Assembly (NCBI GenBank): GCA_902494535.1 | Contig: CABUTO010000028.1 | Location: 1-31,392, forward strand | Direction of reading: 5' to 3' | DNA from: an uncultured Collinsella sp. | Lineage (GTDB): Bacteria > Actinomycetota > Coriobacteriia > Coriobacteriales > Coriobacteriaceae | DNA: 31,392 nucleotides | Part shown: one piece after another, positions 21,712-30,343 of the stretch | Numbering within the stretch: position 1 is the stretch's first letter | Layout: each line of letters starts with the position of its first letter | Position numbers and translations under genes: made by a program | Notes under the pieces: model-generated | The model's database searches: none | What the model saw: the letters and a program-made list of their open reading frames with translations, nothing else | Told to the model about the DNA's origin: nothing

Positions 21712-22988
21712 TGGTCTCCTCGGTCGAAATGGTCCTTTGGGCAATCCACCACGCCACGACGCTGCTCTTTGGCGTCTTTGCCTCGGCGGCGCTGTGCGGT
21801 GTCGAGATCAACCGGCGTCATGCGCTTGAACTGGTGCTGGTCGGCGTCGTGACCGGCGCTGCCTTTTCGATCGCCAATGCCGTCGGCGGCGAGCTTTTCG
21901 CCCGCCAGGTATATCCGCTCGTCGTGCATCTGCCGCTCGTCATCTATTTGTGCGCGCGCTACCGCCTGAGCCCGCTGCTTGCCGTGCTCGGCATTACGAG
22001 TGCCTATCTGAGCTGCCAGTTCAGCAATTGGATGGGCATCGCCGCATTTGCCGCAACCGATTCTCAGATCGCGTACTATCTGGCGCGCATCGCGACCACA
22101 CTCGCCGTCTTTGCCGTCCTGCTGCATTGGGCCGGCGACATCGGTCCGCGCTTGGCGATTAAAAGCACCACCGAGCTGGGCATCCTTTTAATCCTGCCGC
22201 TCGTCTATTACGTCTTTGACTATGCCACCAACGTCTACACCACGCTGTTCCACTCGGGCTCGGTGGTGACGGTTGAGTTTTTGGCCTTTGCGCTCTGCGC
22301 GTTCTACCTTATGTTCCTCGCCGTCTACCTGCGTGAATACGAAGAAAAGGAAACCGCCGAGAGAGAGCGCTGGATGCTCGAAACCCGCGACAGCGTCGCC
22401 ATCAAAGAGCTCGAGGCTTGGCGTCAATCTGGGCGCGAGCTGTCGATTCTTCGCCACGACATGCGCCACTTTCTACGCGGCCTGGCCGCTTTAATTGAAG
22501 AGGGCCACACCGACGAGGCGCTCGATCGCATCGACGAACTCTGCGAAGCCGGCGACCGCACCGCCGTACGCCGCTTCTGCGCCAACGAGACCGTAAACAT
22601 CGCGCTTTCGTCATTTAACTCGGATATCAATAGAAACGGCATTACCGCCAACTTGCGCGCCGCCGTACCCGAAACCATCCACGTAGGTGACGCCGACCTG
22701 TTTAGCGTGCTCTCAAATGCCTTGGAAAACGCTATCACCGCCGCAAGCGCCGCGCCCCAGGGAAAGCGATTCGTCGACTTTGACCTGCGATTAGAGGACG
22801 GCCAGCTGCTGCTGTTAGTTTCCAACACGTTTGACCGCGCGCCGCGCATGGTCGACGGCATGCCCGTAGCCGGGCACACCGGACACGGCTTTGGAACCAA
22901 GAGCATTAAGCTTGCCGTCGAACGCATGAACGGCAACTGCCAGTTCCGCATTAACGGCGATCGGTTTGAGCTGCGCGCTGTGATGTAG
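21711..22988 (+). CDS. GHKL sensor histidine kinase, partner of the LytTR regulator
   Basis: A 425-aa membrane kinase. Residues about 5-205 form six or so hydrophobic segments (for example 41-60, 67-82, 87-103, 122-140, 156-172, 187-207). A short coiled coil (about 208-245) leads to the phospho-acceptor H249 in RHDMRHFLRG. The ATPase domain is of the AgrC-like HATPase_c_5 type, with N-box SNALENAI (about 335-342) and G-box HGFGTKSIK. The multi-pass sensor is typical of quorum-sensing or peptide-sensing kinases. ATG overlaps the regulator stop (TGATG), so translation is coupled. The ligand cannot be inferred. Confidence 0.93.
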   Translation: MVSSVEMVLWAIHHATTLLFGVFASAALCGVEINRRHALELVLVGVVTGAAFSIANAVGGELFARQVYPLVVHLPLVIYLCARYRLSPLLAVLGITSAYLSCQFSNWMGIAAFAATDSQIAYYLARIATTLAVFAVLLHWAGDIGPRLAIKSTTELGILLILPLVYYVFDYATNVYTTLFHSGSVVTVEFLAFALCAFYLMFLAVYLREYEEKETAERERWMLETRDSVAIKELEAWRQSGRELSILRHDMRHFLRGLAALIEEGHTDEALDRIDELCEAGDRTAVRRFCANETVNIALSSFNSDINRNGITANLRAAVPETIHVGDADLFSVLSNALENAITAASAAPQGKRFVDFDLRLEDGQLLLLVSNTFDRAPRMVDGMPVAGHTGHGFGTKSIKLAVERMNGNCQFRINGDRFELRAVM

Positions 22989-23052
22989 AAGTGCGGCGCC
23001 GATCTCGCGGCGTGTCTTGCCCGCCAGGCAATCGCTCACCGGCGCCAATCCG

Positions 23053-23628
23053 CTACAGCGGAGCGGCCGCCGGGGTCAGCTGCTTGATGTATGCCCACAT
23101 GCGCTGCTTGGCGGCTTTGTCAGTGAGCGCCGCCTCAAAACCGTCGAGCGCGAGCACGCGGCGACCCTGCACATGGGCGACCAAGCCGGGCTTGAGCATG
23201 GCGGTGTCGAAGTCATCGATTGCCACGAGCATATCGGCGTAGGTCTCGCGCATGGCGTCAGCCGCGTTGTTGTCGAGCAGTAGCACCGCCTCGGGGTCCA
23301 AAGCCTCAAGCGCCTCACGGAACAGCTCGCACGGCAGAGTCTCGCCCACCGCGACCGCTCCGTCACCCACGCCGGCGACGCTTGCCAGCACGCAAAAATC
23401 CTCGGGCGCGTAGCCGATGGCCCCAAGCGCCTTGCGCAACGCCGCGCCATCCGGGCCGGCGGCAAGCTCGCCACCCGAACGCTCGGCCTCGTCCAAATCG
23501 CCTTTGACCAGCACGATCGGCGAGCACGCGTTGCCCGCGATACGCACGCCACGACCCGCGAGCGATGCGAGCTCCTGCTCGGTCGCCTGGGCGATGGCTT
23601 CTTTTTTCTGGCTTTGTGACGTGGGCAT
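23053..23628 (-). CDS. Uracil-DNA-glycosylase-superfamily-like protein, probably lacking catalytic motifs
   Basis: A 191-aa soluble protein starting at MPTSQSQKK (GGAG 5 nt before the ATG); the frame is open 24 codons further. The order of segments recalls the UDG fold: a strand and loop at about 36-45 (IVLVKGDLDEAE), SGGELAAGPDGAALRKALGA, CELFREALEALDPEAVLLLD, and a C-terminal QRMWAYIKQL helix. The GEAPG-type motif and the [4Fe-4S] cysteines of family-4 UDG are absent, and the VTYHP-like motif is replaced. The relationship is my inference from layout, not a search result. The gene converges on the kinase gene. Confidence 0.6.
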   Translation of the reverse strand: MPTSQSQKKEAIAQATEQELASLAGRGVRIAGNACSPIVLVKGDLDEAERSGGELAAGPDGAALRKALGAIGYAPEDFCVLASVAGVGDGAVAVGETLPCELFREALEALDPEAVLLLDNNAADAMRETYADMLVAIDDFDTAMLKPGLVAHVQGRRVLALDGFEAALTDKAAKQRMWAYIKQLTPAAAPL

Positions 23629-23764
23629 GCGCTCTCCAATCGTTTGCGTGCCCACCATTATATAAAAGAGCTGCCCGCGAGTGGTTGCTTTGCGGGCCAC
23701 TGGGTATAAGCACGGTCGTACTGAGTTTTACGCGGCTGAGCCGCGTCGCATTATGGAGGTCACC

Positions 23765-24085
23765 ATGGCTGACATTAAGCAGATTACCCCCGAGAACTTC
23801 GATTCCATCGTTAACGACGGCCTGCCCGTGCTAGTCGATTTTTGGGCGCCCTGGTGCGGGCCCTGCCGATCGCTCTCGCCCATCGTTGACGAGGTGGCAG
23901 ACGAGCTGGCTGGCAAACTTGCCGTTGCCAAGTGCAACGTCGACGACAACCAGGACCTGGCCATGAAATATGGCGTCATGAGCATCCCCACGCTGATTGT
24001 CTTTAAGAACGGCGAGGAAATTGACCGCTCGGTCGGCGCTCTGCCCAAGGCGAGGCTGCAGGCGCTGCTGGAGAAGCATCTGTAA
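23765..24085 (+). CDS. trxA: Thioredoxin
   Basis: A 106-aa thioredoxin that reduces protein disulphides. The active site WCGPC has C31 and C34, preceded by VDFWAP; cis-proline P75 is in SIPTLIVF, and GALPKARLQALL forms the last helix. Length is standard. The start at 23765 has GGAGG 5 nt upstream. An ATG four codons earlier (MEVTMADI) overlaps that SD and is less likely. A CGCGGCT-g-AGCCGCG hairpin (23731-23745) lies just before the SD. No thioredoxin reductase gene is adjacent. A likely terminator follows at 24196-24235. Confidence 0.97.
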   Translation: MADIKQITPENFDSIVNDGLPVLVDFWAPWCGPCRSLSPIVDEVADELAGKLAVAKCNVDDNQDLAMKYGVMSIPTLIVFKNGEEIDRSVGALPKARLQALLEKHL

Positions 24086-24195
24086 TACGCTTGTTACTTA
24101 CCCGCCGTCTATGAGCGCTTTTGCACCGCTCGCCGGACTTCTAGATGCACCGAGTCCAACCACGGATAGTATGGTAGTCACAAACAGCCCCCAGT

Positions 24196-24235
24196 GAACG
24201 GGTGCGGGTCGCACAGACTCGTACCCGTTTTCTTA
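24196..24235 (+). terminator. Likely terminator of trxA
   Basis: ACGGGTGCGGGT pairs with ACTCGTACCCGT (about 10 of 12 positions) around a seven-base loop, followed by TTTTCTTA. It lies 110 nt after the trxA stop and ahead of the nikR pair. Confidence 0.6.
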
Positions 24236-24306
24236 TGCAGCTGCACGCAGAGCGGGCGTAGTAAAATCTGAACCACTGAACTGCCCCATGCAAAAGGAGA
24301 TTTCCC

Positions 24307-24555
24307 ATGCATGATGTTGGAATGAACATGAGCCAGCTTGCCATGAGCGTCAAGCAGGTCGACGACACCATCGAGCTCGCTCACGAATGGAGCCATCAGT
24401 TGCTGCATGCGACCGAGAATTTTGACATGGAGCGCATCGGCGCCAAGCTCGAGACCGCCATGGCCGCGCTGCACGAGGCCCACGACGCACTCGAGGGCTA
24501 CGAGGAAGCCATCGAGGCCGACCACAACTCCGTCGGCTCCGTGAAGCTGGTGTAA
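24307..24555 (+). CDS. Small His-rich helical protein preceding nikR
   Basis: An 82-aa acidic protein of unknown function. AAAAGGAGA lies about 7 nt before the ATG, one of the better sites in the window. Almost the whole chain is predicted helical, with no membrane segment. H26, H30 and H34 (ELAHEWSHQLLH) fall on one helical face at i, i+4, i+8; H56, H59 and several Glu lie on a second helix. This could bind a metal such as nickel, which would fit its position one base before nikR in an apparent operon, but that is inference. No named family recognised. Confidence 0.75.
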   Translation: MHDVGMNMSQLAMSVKQVDDTIELAHEWSHQLLHATENFDMERIGAKLETAMAALHEAHDALEGYEEAIEADHNSVGSVKLV

Positions 24556-24556
24556 G

Positions 24557-25069
24557 GTGGCCGAACACGAGCACGGCTGCGGGTACGAGCACGAGCACCC
24601 GCACGGGGCGGACGGTGACGCGGGCTGCCACTGTAGTGGCTCCGGCTCCGAGCTGGTCCGTTTTTCGGTTACCGCACCCGACGACCTGCTGCGCCGTTTT
24701 GACGAGCAGATCGCACGCCGCGGCGACGTGGCCAACCGATCCGAGGCCGTGCGCGACCTGATTCGCGCCTCGATCGCCAAAGAGCAGATGCGCACGCCCG
24801 ATGAGCATGTTATCGGGTCGCTCACCATGATCTACGACCACCATACCGGCGATCTGACGCGCCGCCTGGACGAGGTGCAGCACGACTACACCGACGAGAT
24901 CGTGTCGACCATGCACGTGCATCTGGATCACCACAACTGCTTGGAGATTCTGGCGCTCAAGGGTCGCGGCGAGCGCGTCTACGAACTAGCCGACCGCCTG
25001 CTGGGCCTGCGCGGCGTTAAGCACGGCGAGCTCACGTGCGCCGCCACCAAGCAGAGCCTGGGGCTGTAG
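24557..25069 (+). CDS. nikR: NikR nickel-responsive regulator with His/Cys-rich N-terminal extension
   Basis: A 170-aa ribbon-helix-helix repressor that senses nickel. The RHH domain (about 34-75) is LVRFSVTAPDDLLRRFDEQ followed by NRSEAVRDLIR. The ACT-like nickel domain shows H109, H120, H122 and C128, exactly the H76/H87/H89/C95 spacing of E. coli NikR, so metal sensing should be intact. The 33-residue N-terminal extension is extra: it has six His and three Cys in the first 26 residues (EHEHGCGYEHEHPHG then CHC). The only usable start is GTG at 24557, one base after the upstream stop, with a weak SD, so translation is probably coupled. Confidence 0.93.
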   Translation: MAEHEHGCGYEHEHPHGADGDAGCHCSGSGSELVRFSVTAPDDLLRRFDEQIARRGDVANRSEAVRDLIRASIAKEQMRTPDEHVIGSLTMIYDHHTGDLTRRLDEVQHDYTDEIVSTMHVHLDHHNCLEILALKGRGERVYELADRLLGLRGVKHGELTCAATKQSLGL

Positions 25070-25092
25070 CGGAATTTCCCGCAGCGCACCTG

Positions 25093-25163
25093 CCAAAAAG
25101 GGACAGGTTTGTTTTGGCAGGTTTAGAAGTTTTACCTACCAAAACAAACCTGTCCTTTTTTGG
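25093..25163. repeat. Long hairpin between nikR and hypF
   Basis: Two 25-nt arms (25093-25117, 25139-25163; core GGGACAGGTTTGTTTTGG) pair with one G-T-type mismatch around 21 nt. The run of six T before TGG... on the plus strand (and of A on the left) allows it to act as a terminator for nikR. Such arms occur as a dispersed repeat style in this window. Confidence 0.8.
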
Positions 25164-25186
25164 TCGGTTTTGATGAGGGGTGTCGC

Positions 25187-27658
25187 ATGCGGCATGTGCA
25201 TATTCATGTGACGGGCATTGTGCAGGGCGTTGGCATGCGACCGTTTGTGTATCGCGAGGCCATGGCGCATGGCATTTGCGGATGGGTGCTCAATGCGGGC
25301 GACGGCGTGCATATCGAGGCGCACGCTTGTGCCGAGGCGGTTGACGGATTTGTCGCTGCGCTTTCTGAGCATGCGCCCGCGGCGGCTCGCGTTGAGCGAG
25401 TCGATATTGCGGATTTGGAGCCTGGCGGTTGGAGCACTACCGATGAGCAGGGCTTTCACATTGTGGCGTCGCAGGACCAGACCGCGCACACCACACTTGT
25501 CTCGCCCGATATCGCCACCTGTGACGATTGCCTGCGCGAGTTGTTCGATCCCGCCGACCGACGCTATCACTACCCCTTTATCAACTGCACTAACTGCGGC
25601 CCACGCTTTACCATCATCCGATCGCTGCCTTATGACCGAGCGGCCACGTCGATGGATTGTTTTCCCATGTGTCCCAAGTGCGCTGCGGAGTATGTCGACC
25701 CACTCGACCGGCGTTTTCACGCGCAGCCCGATGCCTGCTTTGATTGCGGGCCGCATATTACGTGGCGCGAGGCTGTAAACGGCAATGCGTGCGGGAATTC
25801 GTCCGCGACACCGGCCGTCGGCACCACACGCGGGGCCAGCGACGCTATCATCGAGCGCTGCGTTGAGCTGCTGGCCAGCGGTGGCATCGTCGCCATCAAG
25901 GGCCTGGGCGGATTCCATCTATCCTGTGACGCTGCCAACGAGCAGGCGGTGGCCGAGCTGCGCCGTCGCAAGCGTCGCAGCAATAAGCCGCTTGCCGTCA
26001 TGGTGCGCAGTCTTGCCGATGCCGGGCGCCTGTGCCATATCGACGACGCTGAGCGCGAGCTTCTCGCCGGCAGTATCCGCCCCATTGTGCTGCTGCGCCG
26101 GCGCACTGTTGGCGAGGGCAACGGCGGTTCCCCCGACATCCTCGCCCTCGCGCCATCTGTCGCGCACGACTTGCCCGAGCTCGGCGTCATGCTCCCCTAT
26201 ACGCCGCTTCAACATCTGTTGCTTGCAGCTGCCGCGTCGCATGACATGCATGCGTTGGTCATGACCAGCGGAAACCTGAGCGAAGAGCCCATCGAGACCG
26301 ACGACGCCCTTGCATGGGAGCATCTCGTTGCCGCCGGCATCGCCGACGCGCTGCTCGGCAACGACCGCGCGATCCTGTCGCGCTACGACGACTCCGTGGT
26401 ACGCGTGGTCGACGGCGACGTCATGCCCGTACGTCGTGCACGCGGATATGCGCCGCAACCGCTGTCGTTGCCGGCGCTCGACGGCACCACGCCCTGCGTA
26501 CTCGCCTGCGGGCCGCAGCAAAAAGCCACGATTGCACTCACTCGCACGGACTCGGACGGTCATACGACCTGTTTTGTGTCGCAGCATATCGGCGATGTCG
26601 AAAACGGCGCGACTTTCGATGCTTGGAGCGCCGCGCGCTCGCGTCTGGAAAACCTCTTTGACCTGGCGCCTGCCGCCTTGGCATGCGACATGCATCCCAG
26701 CTATCTGTCGAGCCAATGGGCGCGCGAGCAGGCGCGCGAGCACGATCTGCCGCTTATCGAAGTCCAGCACCACCATGCGCACATCGCGAGCGTAATGGCA
26801 GAGGCGATTGTCGCAGGCCGGCTTGCGCCCGATGCACGCGTCCTCGGCATCGCCTTCGACGGCACGGGCGCCGGCACCGATGGCACCATATGGGGCGGTG
26901 AGTTTCTTGTCGCCCGTCTCACCGATTTTGAGCGCGTCGCGCATCTGCGCGCCTGGGCGCTTCCCGGTGGCGCCGCATCCGTACACGATGCCCGCCGCAA
27001 CGCCTTTGCCCTGCTCAGCGAGCTCGACCTGCTCGAGCACCCGGGAGCCGCGGGGCTCTTGAACAGCCTTGACGAGCAAACGCGCAGCATAACGGCAACG
27101 ATGATCGAGCGCGGCATCAACAGTCCGCGCACTAGCAGCATGGGTCGCCTGTTTGATGCCGCAACCGCGATTTTGGGCATTTGCGGCCAGGCAACCTACG
27201 AGGGCGAACCCGCCATCGAGCTCGAAGCCGCCGCCTGGCGCGCGCTCGACAGCGAAATCGCCCATTTTCCCGACGACAACGCCGGCTACTCCGCATCTGA
27301 CCCATCGTGGCTGGACGGCCCCTATGTTCTGGACCAGAAAGCACTCTTTGAGGCACTTTTGGGAGGAATTGAAGCCGGAGCGCCCGCCAACAGGCTCGCA
27401 CTCGACTTCCATGTCGGCATCGCGCGCTCCTCGGCGCGCATCGCCAGCGATATCTGCGTGCACGAGGGCATCGACACCGTCGCGCTCTCGGGCGGCGTGT
27501 TCATGAACCGACTTCTGCTTCAGCTCCTCGCCCGCGAGCTCAAAAGCGCGGGCCTTACTGTCCTTGCCCCCCACACCGTACCCGTCAATGACGGCTGCAT
27601 CGCCTACGGTCAGGCGGCGGTCGCAAGCGCTCGTCTTGCGCAGATTGCATCACAGTAG
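25187..27658 (+). CDS. hypF: HypF carbamoyltransferase for [NiFe]-hydrogenase maturation
   Basis: An 823-aa enzyme that turns carbamoyl phosphate and ATP into a carbamoyl group passed to HypE for the cyanide ligand. Domains in order: acylphosphatase (1-90; VQGVGMRPF with R18), two zinc fingers (C112/C115-C134/C137 and C162/C165-C184/C187), YrdC-like (about 212-395; KGLGGFHLSCDA), and a Kae1-like carbamoyltransferase domain (about 430-820; VQHHHAHIAS, IAFDGTGAGTDGTIWGGEF, ALSGGVFMNRLLL). Length is normal. The ATG at 25187 has GAGGGG 6 nt upstream; an alternative GTG/TTG start earlier is unlikely. First gene of hypF-C-D-E. Confidence 0.97.
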   Translation: MRHVHIHVTGIVQGVGMRPFVYREAMAHGICGWVLNAGDGVHIEAHACAEAVDGFVAALSEHAPAAARVERVDIADLEPGGWSTTDEQGFHIVASQDQTAHTTLVSPDIATCDDCLRELFDPADRRYHYPFINCTNCGPRFTIIRSLPYDRAATSMDCFPMCPKCAAEYVDPLDRRFHAQPDACFDCGPHITWREAVNGNACGNSSATPAVGTTRGASDAIIERCVELLASGGIVAIKGLGGFHLSCDAANEQAVAELRRRKRRSNKPLAVMVRSLADAGRLCHIDDAERELLAGSIRPIVLLRRRTVGEGNGGSPDILALAPSVAHDLPELGVMLPYTPLQHLLLAAAASHDMHALVMTSGNLSEEPIETDDALAWEHLVAAGIADALLGNDRAILSRYDDSVVRVVDGDVMPVRRARGYAPQPLSLPALDGTTPCVLACGPQQKATIALTRTDSDGHTTCFVSQHIGDVENGATFDAWSAARSRLENLFDLAPAALACDMHPSYLSSQWAREQAREHDLPLIEVQHHHAHIASVMAEAIVAGRLAPDARVLGIAFDGTGAGTDGTIWGGEFLVARLTDFERVAHLRAWALPGGAASVHDARRNAFALLSELDLLEHPGAAGLLNSLDEQTRSITATMIERGINSPRTSSMGRLFDAATAILGICGQATYEGEPAIELEAAAWRALDSEIAHFPDDNAGYSASDPSWLDGPYVLDQKALFEALLGGIEAGAPANRLALDFHVGIARSSARIASDICVHEGIDTVALSGGVFMNRLLLQLLARELKSAGLTVLAPHTVPVNDGCIAYGQAAVASARLAQIASQ

Positions 27659-27782
27659 CTCGCCCTCGCACGCCGCCGTCTCACAGGCGTAACGCGTTTG
27701 CCCGCGAACCCCGCGAGCGCTACCATCAACTGATGGATTATTGAGCGCCCGTCCAGCGCAAAGCGTATAAAAGGGGAACAAT

Positions 27783-28043
27783 ATGTGCCTTGCCGTTCCC
27801 GGTAAAGTAGTCAAACGCGACGACGACCTCAAGGCCACCGTCAACATGATGGGCATCGAGCGCCCTGTTTCGCTAAGACTCGTGCCGACGGCGCAGGTTG
27901 GCGACTATATTCTCGTACACGCCGGCTTTGGCATCCAGATCGTCGACGAGCAGGAAGCGCAAGAAACGCTCGAGCTCGTTAATGCCATGACCGAACTGGT
28001 CGAAGAAGACCAACTGGCCAGCAACCCGGCCGAGGCATACTAG
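27783..28043 (+). CDS. hypC: HypC hydrogenase maturation chaperone
   Basis: An 86-aa protein that works with HypD to assemble and carry the Fe(CN)2CO unit to the hydrogenase large subunit. It begins MCLAVPGKVV, where C2 is the essential cysteine after Met removal. The G-D-Y-I-L-VHAGFGIQ segment and acidic C-terminal helix are typical. AGGGGA lies 7 nt before the ATG. The 124-nt gap from hypF holds no gene. Its last base overlaps the start of hypD. Confidence 0.96.
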   Translation: MCLAVPGKVVKRDDDLKATVNMMGIERPVSLRLVPTAQVGDYILVHAGFGIQIVDEQEAQETLELVNAMTELVEEDQLASNPAEAY

Positions 28044-29155
28044 TGGCGGCGGCGCAGCCGGTTCGCTCCGGTATCGACTTTTCGGCATTTCGCGACCCCA
28101 AGCTGGCTCGCGAGCTCATCGAACGCATCCATGAACTCGTCGGCGACCGCACCATCAACCTTATGGAAGTCTGCGGCACGCACACCGTGAGCATCGGCCG
28201 CTATGGCTTTCGCTCCATTATGCCGACGGGACTCAAGCTGCTGAGCGGCCCGGGCTGCCCTGTCTGCGTCACCGCCAACCGCGACATCGACCACGCAATC
28301 GCGCTCGCCAACATAGACGGCGCCATCATCACCACCTTTGGCGACATGATGCGCGTGCCCGGATCGTCTACCTCGCTCGCTGCGCAAAAGGCGGCCGGGC
28401 GCGACATCCGCATCGTCTACTCCCCGCTCGACGCGCTCGACATTGCCGAGCAAAACCCCGATCGCCCGGTCATTTTTATGGGCGTAGGCTTTGAGACTAC
28501 GACGCCCACCATCGCCGCCGCCATCTTGGAGGCCGAGGCGCGCGGGCTTTTGAACTTCTCGGTCTATTGCGCCCACAAGACCACGCCGCCGGCTCTGCGC
28601 GCCATCGCCAACGACCCCGAGACCGCCATCGACGGCTTTATCCTGCCGGGCCACGTCGCCACCATCACGGGCTTGGCGCCCTTTAGCTTTTTGGTCGATG
28701 AGTTCGATACCCCGGGCGTGGTCACGGGATTTGAACCGGTCGATATCCTGCAGGGCATCTGCATGCTGGTCCAGATGGTTGTCGAGGACAGACCCGCGAT
28801 CGATAACGCTTACCGCCGTGGCGTCAATGCCGACGGCAATCCCGTGGCGCGCCAGCTGGTCGAGCAGGTATTTGAACCGTGCGATACCACATGGCGCGGG
28901 CTGGGGCTGATTGCTAACTCGGGCCTTTCCATCCGCCCCGAGTTCTCGCGCTTTGATGCCCGTACCCGCTTTGACGTGCCCGTCGAGGAGACGGTCGAGC
29001 CGCGTGGGTGCCGCTGCGGCGACGTGCTGCGCGGGGCCATTACGCCGAGCGACTGCCCTCTGTTCGGCCACGCTTGTACACCCGAGCATCCCGTCGGCCC
29101 CTGCATGGTGAGCTCCGAGGGCAGCTGCGCGGCGTACTATCGCTACCGTAACTAG
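28043..29155 (+). CDS. hypD: HypD hydrogenase maturation scaffold
   Basis: A 370-aa [4Fe-4S] protein that forms a complex with HypC for cyanide and carbonyl ligand assembly. Family motifs are MEVCGTHT (C44), GPGCPVCVT (C72, C75), GFETT, YCAHKTTPPAL, PGHVATITG, and the C-terminal cluster motif with CRCGDVLRG, CPLFGHAC and CMVSSEGSC. Start is GTG at 28043, overlapping the hypC stop (TAGTG), so coupling is likely. Length is standard. Confidence 0.97.
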   Translation: MAAAQPVRSGIDFSAFRDPKLARELIERIHELVGDRTINLMEVCGTHTVSIGRYGFRSIMPTGLKLLSGPGCPVCVTANRDIDHAIALANIDGAIITTFGDMMRVPGSSTSLAAQKAAGRDIRIVYSPLDALDIAEQNPDRPVIFMGVGFETTTPTIAAAILEAEARGLLNFSVYCAHKTTPPALRAIANDPETAIDGFILPGHVATITGLAPFSFLVDEFDTPGVVTGFEPVDILQGICMLVQMVVEDRPAIDNAYRRGVNADGNPVARQLVEQVFEPCDTTWRGLGLIANSGLSIRPEFSRFDARTRFDVPVEETVEPRGCRCGDVLRGAITPSDCPLFGHACTPEHPVGPCMVSSEGSCAAYYRYRN

Positions 29156-29203
29156 CCCGGACGCACCCGCACACTGGCACCACCCACGATTGGAGTTTTG
29201 GAT

Positions 29204-30238
29204 ATGTCCCATAGCATCACCGATAGCACCGTCCTGTTGGGCCACGGCTCTGGCGGACAGATGATGAAACGCATCATCGATGAGGTCTTTTTGGATGCCT
29301 TTGGGTCGCCCGAGCTGCTCGAAGGCAACGACGCCGGCGTCGCCGCGCTGCCCGCGAGCGGGCGCATCGCCATGTCGACCGACAGCTTTGTAGTCTCGCC
29401 GCAGTTCTTCCCCGGTGGCAATATCGGCCGACTCGCCGTGTGCGGAACCGTCAACGATGTCGCGACCTCGGGTGCCAATGTGCGCTACCTGTCGTGCGGC
29501 TTTATCCTCGAAGAGGGTTATCCCATGGACAAGCTGCGTCAGATTGTGCAGACCATGGCCGAGACGGCGAGCGAGGCGGGCGTGGCGATCATCACCGGCG
29601 ACACCAAAGTGGTTGAGCGCGGCGGGGCCGACGGCGTCTACATCAATACCGCCGGCGTGGGCGAAATGCCCGTGGGCGTAACGCTCAGTGGCGCAAACTG
29701 CCAGCCTGGCGATGTCATTCTGGTATCGGGTACGCTGGGCGACCACGGTATCGCCATCATGAGCCAACGCGAGGGCTTGGCGTTTTCGAGCACCATCGAA
29801 AGCGATGCCGCACCGCTCAACCACCTGATTGCCGATGTGCTTTCCGCAGCACCCGACACGCGCTGCTTTCGCGACCCCACGCGCGGTGGCCTGGCCTCGA
29901 CGCTCAACGAGTTTGCGCAGGCCAGCAATGTTGCCATGGAGGTCGACGAGGATGCCGTGCCCGTGCGTCCCGATGTGCAGGCGGCTTGCGAAATGCTCGG
30001 CTATGACGTGTTGCAGGTGGCAAACGAGGGCAAGATGGTTGCCGTCGTGCCGGCCGAACAAGCCGATGCGGCGCTGGCCGCCATGCGCGCCGCCCGCTAC
30101 GGCGAGAACGCCGCGATTATCGGCCGCGTGGTGCCGCTTGGATCGAGCGCTCGACCCGCCGTGCGCGTACGCACCGGCTGGGGCTCGACCCGCATCCTCG
30201 ACATGCTCGTGGGAGAACAGCTGCCGAGGATTTGCTAA
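29204..30238 (+). CDS. hypE: HypE carbamoyl dehydratase
   Basis: A 344-aa PurM-like enzyme that accepts the carbamoyl group from HypF on its C-terminal cysteine and dehydrates it to thiocyanate with ATP. It starts with the family's GHGSGGQMMKRI segment, has STDSFVVSPQFFPGG and ITGDTKVVERG, and ends PRIC with the acceptor cysteine as last residue. The ATG at 29204 has TGGAG 8 nt upstream; a TTG two codons earlier is less likely. It lies 48 nt after hypD in the same direction. Confidence 0.97.
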   Translation: MSHSITDSTVLLGHGSGGQMMKRIIDEVFLDAFGSPELLEGNDAGVAALPASGRIAMSTDSFVVSPQFFPGGNIGRLAVCGTVNDVATSGANVRYLSCGFILEEGYPMDKLRQIVQTMAETASEAGVAIITGDTKVVERGGADGVYINTAGVGEMPVGVTLSGANCQPGDVILVSGTLGDHGIAIMSQREGLAFSSTIESDAAPLNHLIADVLSAAPDTRCFRDPTRGGLASTLNEFAQASNVAMEVDEDAVPVRPDVQAACEMLGYDVLQVANEGKMVAVVPAEQADAALAAMRAARYGENAAIIGRVVPLGSSARPAVRVRTGWGSTRILDMLVGEQLPRIC

Positions 30239-30343
30239 CGACAAAGGCTCAGGGCTATTAAAGATATTCAGATTCCAAACATGTCCGGCACGCATGCCCA
30301 GTATTATGGGGTGCGTTTTACAACTCAAGCGGCAGGAGCACCC

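Noticed and set aside
25919..27574. Minus-strand open frame of 551 codons opposite hypF
   Set aside because: HypF motifs are all on the plus strand; the antisense frame has no start signal or domain.
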